Below, piece after piece: positions 60,774 to 64,000 of a DNA stretch of 64,000 nucleotides (position 1 is the stretch's first letter; each line of letters opens with the position of its first letter). Below the pieces are notes generated by a model, which saw only the letters and a list, made by a program, of their open reading frames with translations, did not search any database and had not been told where the DNA came from. Position numbers and translations under genes: made by a program. The DNA is from an uncultured cyanobacterium (lineage in GTDB: Bacteria; Cyanobacteriota; Cyanobacteriia; PCC-6307; Cyanobiaceae): positions 1-64,000 of the forward strand of contig CAIZOZ010000062.1 of the NCBI GenBank assembly GCA_903934745.1, written 5' to 3'.

Positions 60774-61037
60774 GTGCCGTTGCGATCCGCTGGCTGGTCT
60801 TGGTGCGAAATGCCATGGCCTTTGCCTGGCTGGATCGACACCGGCTGGTTGGAGCCAGGCGGAAGATCGTGAACTGGTTCGCTGTGGGCACCGCGCCAGG
60901 CCTTGTGCGGCCCTGCCGAGACCGCCAGGGCTCAGCTGGCCAGTGAGAAGCCTGGACGCCGTCTGCTCAGCGCTGGCCCCAGGAGGCCTTGCGGCGGGAG
61001 ACTTTCCGCGCCTCCCGTCCCCAGAAAGCCCTGCCAA
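60774..61037. other. Spacer between the kinase and the CURT1/CAAD gene
   Basis: The 354-bp gap (60774-61127) holds the terminator of the CURT1/CAAD gene and a cagct pentamer stretch beside its stop. A 58-codon frame with TTG start at 60770, overlapping the kinase stop, is possible but unsupported by a family. I see no RNA gene. Confidence 0.4.
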
Positions 61038-61065
61038 TAAAAAAGCCTGCCCCTGGGGACAGGCT
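61038..61065 (-). terminator. Intrinsic terminator of the CURT1/CAAD gene
   Basis: Stem agcctgtcccc/ggggcaggct on the minus strand with a short loop, followed by TTTTTTA. About 60 bp past the stop codon. Confidence 0.9.
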
Positions 61066-61092
61066 TGAACTCCCAGGCCCTGGGCTGGCTGT

Positions 61093-61110
61093 TCAGCTCA
61101 GCTCAGCTCA
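61093..61110. repeat. Short cagct pentamer repeat
   Basis: ttcagctcagctcagctca is three and a half tandem copies of a cagct unit, just beyond the CURT1/CAAD stop. It shares TTCAGCTCAG with the 14-bp array after recA. Confidence 0.7.
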
Positions 61111-61127
61111 ACCCAGTGCGGCTCAGC

Positions 61128-61538
61128 TCAGCCGAGATACTCCTTGCGCACACCCTGAAGCTTGGCGATCACGGCGTTGCGCTTCTCGCCGGTGGTGAGG
61201 TTGTGCCAGCTCCATTGGCCCACCACGACGAGGCCAAGCAGCTCCAGCAGGCCCGGAATGATCGGCAGCAGATTGATCGTGTCCAGCACGCCCTTGATCA
61301 GGATCTGGGCAACGATCACTGCCAGGACGATGCCGGAGGCTTTGCCGATTTTGCCCATCTGGGCCCAATCCACCTTGTCGAGGGTTTCGTTGATTTTGCC
61401 GATCACTTCGCCGTAGCGCTCGCTGAAGTCGAAGCCCCCCTCGGCTTGGCCGCTGGAGGCCTGCCCAGCCGAGCTCGTGGCGCCTTCAACGCTCCCCATC
61501 GCCTCGGTGGTGGTGTCACTGGTGGTGGTGTCACTCAT
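61128..61538 (-). CDS. CURT1/CAAD-domain thylakoid membrane protein
   Basis: 136-residue protein starting MSDTTTSDTTTEAMGS. The N-terminal 45 residues are Thr/Ser/Gly-rich. The CAAD/CURT1 domain follows: an amphipathic helix (FDFSERYGEVIGKINETLD), two hydrophobic helices (ASGIVLAVIVAQILIKGV and PGLLELLGLVVVGQW) and a basic amphipathic end. Homologues in cyanobacteria and plastids curve thylakoid edges; the CAAD domain also appends to aminoacyl-tRNA synthetases. Membrane curvature is the likeliest role. It has its own strong terminator and is divergent from the JAMM gene by 43 bp. Confidence 0.88.
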   Translation of the reverse strand: MSDTTTSDTTTEAMGSVEGATSSAGQASSGQAEGGFDFSERYGEVIGKINETLDKVDWAQMGKIGKASGIVLAVIVAQILIKGVLDTINLLPIIPGLLELLGLVVVGQWSWHNLTTGEKRNAVIAKLQGVRKEYLG

Positions 61539-61581
61539 GGAGGGAAGTACTCGCGTACGGCACGGCCGGTAACTTACCGCT

Positions 61582-62109
61582 GTGGACTCTGACCTGCCAG
61601 CGGAGCTCAGAATCAGTCGGCTGGCGCTGACGGTTCTGCGGGCTGATCTGGGCCGTGCCCTGCCCGAGGAGGGCTGTGGGCTGCTGCTGGGCCTGATCGA
61701 TGGCCCCCGCTGGCGGATCCGACGGATCTGGCCCTGTCGCAACAGCTGGGAACCGCTGAGCGAGCGCGCTCAGCGGTTCGCGATTGATCCTCGCGAACAG
61801 CTGTTAGCCCAGCGCTGGAGCCGGCAGCACGGCTGGCAGGTGCTGGGTTCGGCCCACAGCCATCCCACCAGCGAGCCGGTGCCCTCGGCGATCGATCGCC
61901 AGCTGGCCTTCGTGCCGACGCTGATGTTGATCCTGGGGCCGGCAGCAGGGGCTGGCGGGACTGTGATGCCAGGCCGGCCGGCTGAATCGGCCGGTGCCGC
62001 TGCTGGGCCGGGCTGGGTGTCTGAGCCGGAGCTCGCCGCCTGGTGGCTGGCGGGCGATGGTCAGCCTGGTGGCCCTTGCCGGCGCCTGGGGTGGAGAATG
62101 GAGGATTGA
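61582..62109 (+). CDS. JAMM/MPN metallopeptidase-like protein
   Basis: 175-residue protein of the Mov34/MPN family. The zinc motif HSHPTSEPVPSAID near residues 93-106 has the H-x-H and the distal Asp, and EEGCGLLLG near residue 31 supplies the catalytic glutamate. Bacterial JAMM proteins next to MoeB/ThiF-like E1 enzymes cleave C-terminal extensions of ubiquitin-like sulfur carriers. The following moeB-type gene is 49 bp downstream, which supports that reading. GTG start at 61582. Confidence 0.88.
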   Translation: MDSDLPAELRISRLALTVLRADLGRALPEEGCGLLLGLIDGPRWRIRRIWPCRNSWEPLSERAQRFAIDPREQLLAQRWSRQHGWQVLGSAHSHPTSEPVPSAIDRQLAFVPTLMLILGPAAGAGGTVMPGRPAESAGAAAGPGWVSEPELAAWWLAGDGQPGGPCRRLGWRMED

Positions 62110-62158
62110 GCCGTAGGCAGTCGTACTGCTGCGGCGGTGGTCCGCGCTTCCCCCAGCC

Positions 62159-63331
62159 ATGCTTCCTCCCGACACCAGCGGCGTTCAGCTCAGCCCCGAT
62201 GAGGTGGCTCGCTTCTCGCGTCATCTGATCCTGCCCGAGGTGGGCATGGAGGGCCAGAAGCGGCTGAAGGCGGCCTCGGTGCTCTGTGTCGGTACCGGCG
62301 GCCTCGGATCGCCCTTGCTGCTTTATCTCGCCGCCGCCGGTGTGGGTCGGCTCGGCATCGTCGATTTCGATGTGGTGGACCACAGCAACCTGCAGCGCCA
62401 GGTGATCCACGGCACCAGCTGGGTGGGTAAGCCCAAGATTGAATCGGCCAAGGCCCGCATTCTTGAGATCAATCCCCACTGCCAGGTGGATCTCTATGAA
62501 ACCGCGCTCACCAGCGAGAACGCGCTCGAGATCATCGCCGGCTACGACCTGGTGTGTGACGGCACCGACAACTTTCCCACTCGCTATCTGGTCAACGACG
62601 CCTGCGTGCTGCTGGGCAAGCCGAATGTGTATGGCTCGATCTTTCGTTTTGAAGGTCAGGCCACGGTGTTCAACCTCGATGCCGAAAGCCCCAACTACCG
62701 CGATCTGTTCCCCGAGCCGCCACCGCCGGGCATGGTGCCTTCCTGTGCCGAAGGCGGCGTGGTGGGGGTGCTGCCCGGCATCATCGGTGTGATTCAGGCC
62801 ACCGAGGCGCTGAAGATCATCACTGGCATCGGTACCACCTTGAGTGGCCGCCTGCTGCTGTTTGATGCTTTGCAGATGAAGTTTCGCGAGCTCAAGTTGC
62901 GGCCTGACCCTGATCGCCCGGTGATCGAGAAGCTGATTGACTATCAGGAGTTCTGCGGAGTGGGTGGCACCGCTCCCGGTCAGGAGGAGGCAGGCGCCGT
63001 GATCAGCATCAGTGTCAAGGAATTGCAGGCGTTGCTGGCTGGAGATGTCAGCGGCCTGGTGCTGCTGGACGTGCGCAATCCGCCCGAGGTCGAGATCGCG
63101 GCCATTCCCGGTGCGCTGTTGATCCCCCTGGATCGGATCGAAAGCGGTGCGGCCGTGGAGGAGGTGCGCCGGCTGGCCGAGGGCAAGACGCTCTATGTCC
63201 ACTGCAAGCTGGGCGGGCGCTCGGCCAAGGCCCTGATCGCCTTGGCGCGCCACGGCATTGAGGGGGTGAATGTGGCCGGTGGCATCCAGGCCTGGAGTCA
63301 GGAGGTGGATCCCTCCGTGCCCCAGTACTGA
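62159..63331 (+). CDS. moeB: MoeB/ThiF-type adenylyltransferase with rhodanese domain (MoeZ-like)
   Basis: 390-residue E1-like enzyme that adenylates the C-terminal glycine of sulfur carriers (MoaD/ThiS type), the rhodanese domain then donating sulfur. The nucleotide-binding GTGGLGSPLLLYLAAAG is near residues 47-63; DGTDNFPTRYL and the catalytic PSCAEGGVVGVLPG cysteine follow. The rhodanese domain occupies about residues 285-385 with active-site Cys in VHCKLGGRSA near 348. I do not see two CxxC zinc pairs. It follows the JAMM peptidase on the same strand. Confidence 0.92.
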   Translation: MLPPDTSGVQLSPDEVARFSRHLILPEVGMEGQKRLKAASVLCVGTGGLGSPLLLYLAAAGVGRLGIVDFDVVDHSNLQRQVIHGTSWVGKPKIESAKARILEINPHCQVDLYETALTSENALEIIAGYDLVCDGTDNFPTRYLVNDACVLLGKPNVYGSIFRFEGQATVFNLDAESPNYRDLFPEPPPPGMVPSCAEGGVVGVLPGIIGVIQATEALKIITGIGTTLSGRLLLFDALQMKFRELKLRPDPDRPVIEKLIDYQEFCGVGGTAPGQEEAGAVISISVKELQALLAGDVSGLVLLDVRNPPEVEIAAIPGALLIPLDRIESGAAVEEVRRLAEGKTLYVHCKLGGRSAKALIALARHGIEGVNVAGGIQAWSQEVDPSVPQY

Positions 63332-63336
63332 GGGCG

Positions 63337-64000
63337 GTGTCGTCCCCCCTGCCGAGCGAGCAGCGATGGCCTGGATTCAGCCGCGAGCGCTTGGGGAGGC
63401 TGGAGCGCCAGTTCCTGCCGCTGTTGATCACGGTGTTGGTTCCGGTCTTGCTCTTGCCTCAAACGGCGACGGGCCATCGGGCTGGGAACGCTCTGCTGGC
63501 TGTGTTGATTTCGGTGCTGATCGTGCAGTCGATCCGCACCATCGGCCTGGCTGGTGGTGCCAAGGTCGGCATGGTCTGGCGTCAGCGGACCTATACCTGG
63601 TTCGGTTGGCTGGTGCTGGTGTCGCTGTGGCTGCCGGTGGTGCACGACGGCTGGGAGCTGCCGGCGTTGAAGGCCACAGTCTTCTCCGGCCTCTCGCTGT
63701 TTTTTCTGATCACCTCGGTGGGACTGGTGCAGATCCTGGCGCGGGTGCCGCGGGTGAATGCCCAGGTGATGGCCGGGGCCGCCGCCGGTTATCTGCTGCT
63801 GGGGTTCACCGGGGGGGTGTTGGCCACCGCCACGGAGGTGTTCAAACCCGGCAGCTTTCTGCTGGGTCATCTGCTGAATCATCAGCTACTGCTGGATCGG
63901 CTCACGTATTACAGCTTTGTCACAATCGCTGGCCTGGGCTATGGCGATGTCGTGCCCGGCAATGCCTTCGGCGAGCGCTTCGCGATCCTGCTGAGCGTGT
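63337..64000 (+). CDS. Potassium-channel-like protein, 5' part (3' end outside window)
   Basis: 221 residues visible from a GTG start (MSSPLPSEQRWPGF). Four to five hydrophobic helices can be seen: residues 28-60, 85-105, 112-130, 140-155 and the pore region. The pore helix is followed by the selectivity-filter sequence TIAGLGYGDVVPG, matching T-x-G-Y-G-D of K+ channels. It begins six bases after the moeB-type stop. The rest, where a cytosolic domain might lie, is beyond the right edge. Confidence 0.85.
   Translation, partial: MSSPLPSEQRWPGFSRERLGRLERQFLPLLITVLVPVLLLPQTATGHRAGNALLAVLISVLIVQSIRTIGLAGGAKVGMVWRQRTYTWFGWLVLVSLWLPVVHDGWELPALKATVFSGLSLFFLITSVGLVQILARVPRVNAQVMAGAAAGYLLLGFTGGVLATATEVFKPGSFLLGHLLNHQLLLDRLTYYSFVTIAGLGYGDVVPGNAFGERFAILLSV

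Noticed and set aside
60770..60946. 58-codon frame with TTG start after the fructosamine kinase
   Set aside because: A gggg-rich stretch precedes it, but there is no family similarity and the start overlaps the kinase stop in a different frame; support is too thin.

Overview
The window is chromosomal DNA of a high-GC alpha-cyanobacterium of the Cyanobium / Synechococcus picocyanobacterial type. The evidence is the presence of psaA, psaB, psaI and psaL, ferredoxin-type glutamate synthase, ndhN, an LdpA-type circadian input protein, a CURT1/CAAD thylakoid protein, Ycf45, DUF1815- and DUF2839-type cyanobacterial proteins and a plastid-like ribosomal protein cluster. I see no prophage, insertion sequence, integrase, CRISPR array or obvious genomic island. 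Almost everything is core genome, tightly packed on both strands.

Layout. 1-2.3 kb (minus): rpsL-rpsG-fusA, the fusA 3' end lying outside the window. 2.4-4.7 kb (minus): a HesB/IscA-like protein and a secreted NAGPA-type phosphodiester glycosidase. 4.9-9.6 kb (plus): Fd-GOGAT. 9.7-14.9 kb (mostly minus): a small secreted protein, lipA, a tRNA-Pro (plus), a CbiG-CobJ fusion and a membrane-anchored unknown. 15.3-21.4 kb: psaA-psaB (plus) facing psaI-psaL (minus) across a spacer with terminators on both sides. 21.5-29.4 kb: an envelope/cell-wall group (GT2, NlpC/P60, class A beta-lactamase-like hydrolase, MurF-Alr fusion), tRNA-Ser, an HNH protein and prfA. 29.8-45.8 kb (minus): one long ribosomal/transcription cluster from rplC to rpmE including secY, adk, rpoA and truA, with a probable unannotated 45-residue ORF just upstream of rplC. 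46.3-52.7 kb: ndhN, a CPA1-type antiporter and ldpA, then a methyltransferase, Ycf45, tRNA-Gln and a HAD hydrolase. 52.7-54.2 kb: recA behind a palindromic LexA-type box. 54.8-64 kb: DUF1815, DUF2839, a degenerate DinG-like protein, tyrA, crtD, a fructosamine-kinase family protein, a CURT1/CAAD protein, a JAMM peptidase, a MoeB/MoeZ-type E1 enzyme with a rhodanese domain, and the 5' part of an ion channel.

How the genes fit together: translation (str and S10-spc-alpha clusters, prfA, three tRNAs), photosystem I and its electron outlets (Fd-GOGAT uses ferredoxin reduced by PSI; NdhN belongs to the NDH-1 complex of cyclic flow; LdpA senses redox for the clock), and peptidoglycan metabolism (MurF-Alr, NlpC/P60, serine hydrolase).

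The points most worth a second look are: the MurF-Alr fusion with an in-frame internal ATG; the DinG-like protein without a visible Walker A; RecA with an Asp-Ser tail coded by a six-base repeat; an Arg/Gly-rich N-terminal extension on S5; the small ORF before rplC; an 18-bp perfect hairpin beside tRNA-Ser; and a recurring pattern of short 14-15 bp tandem duplications confined to spacers. I found no clear new multi-gene system.
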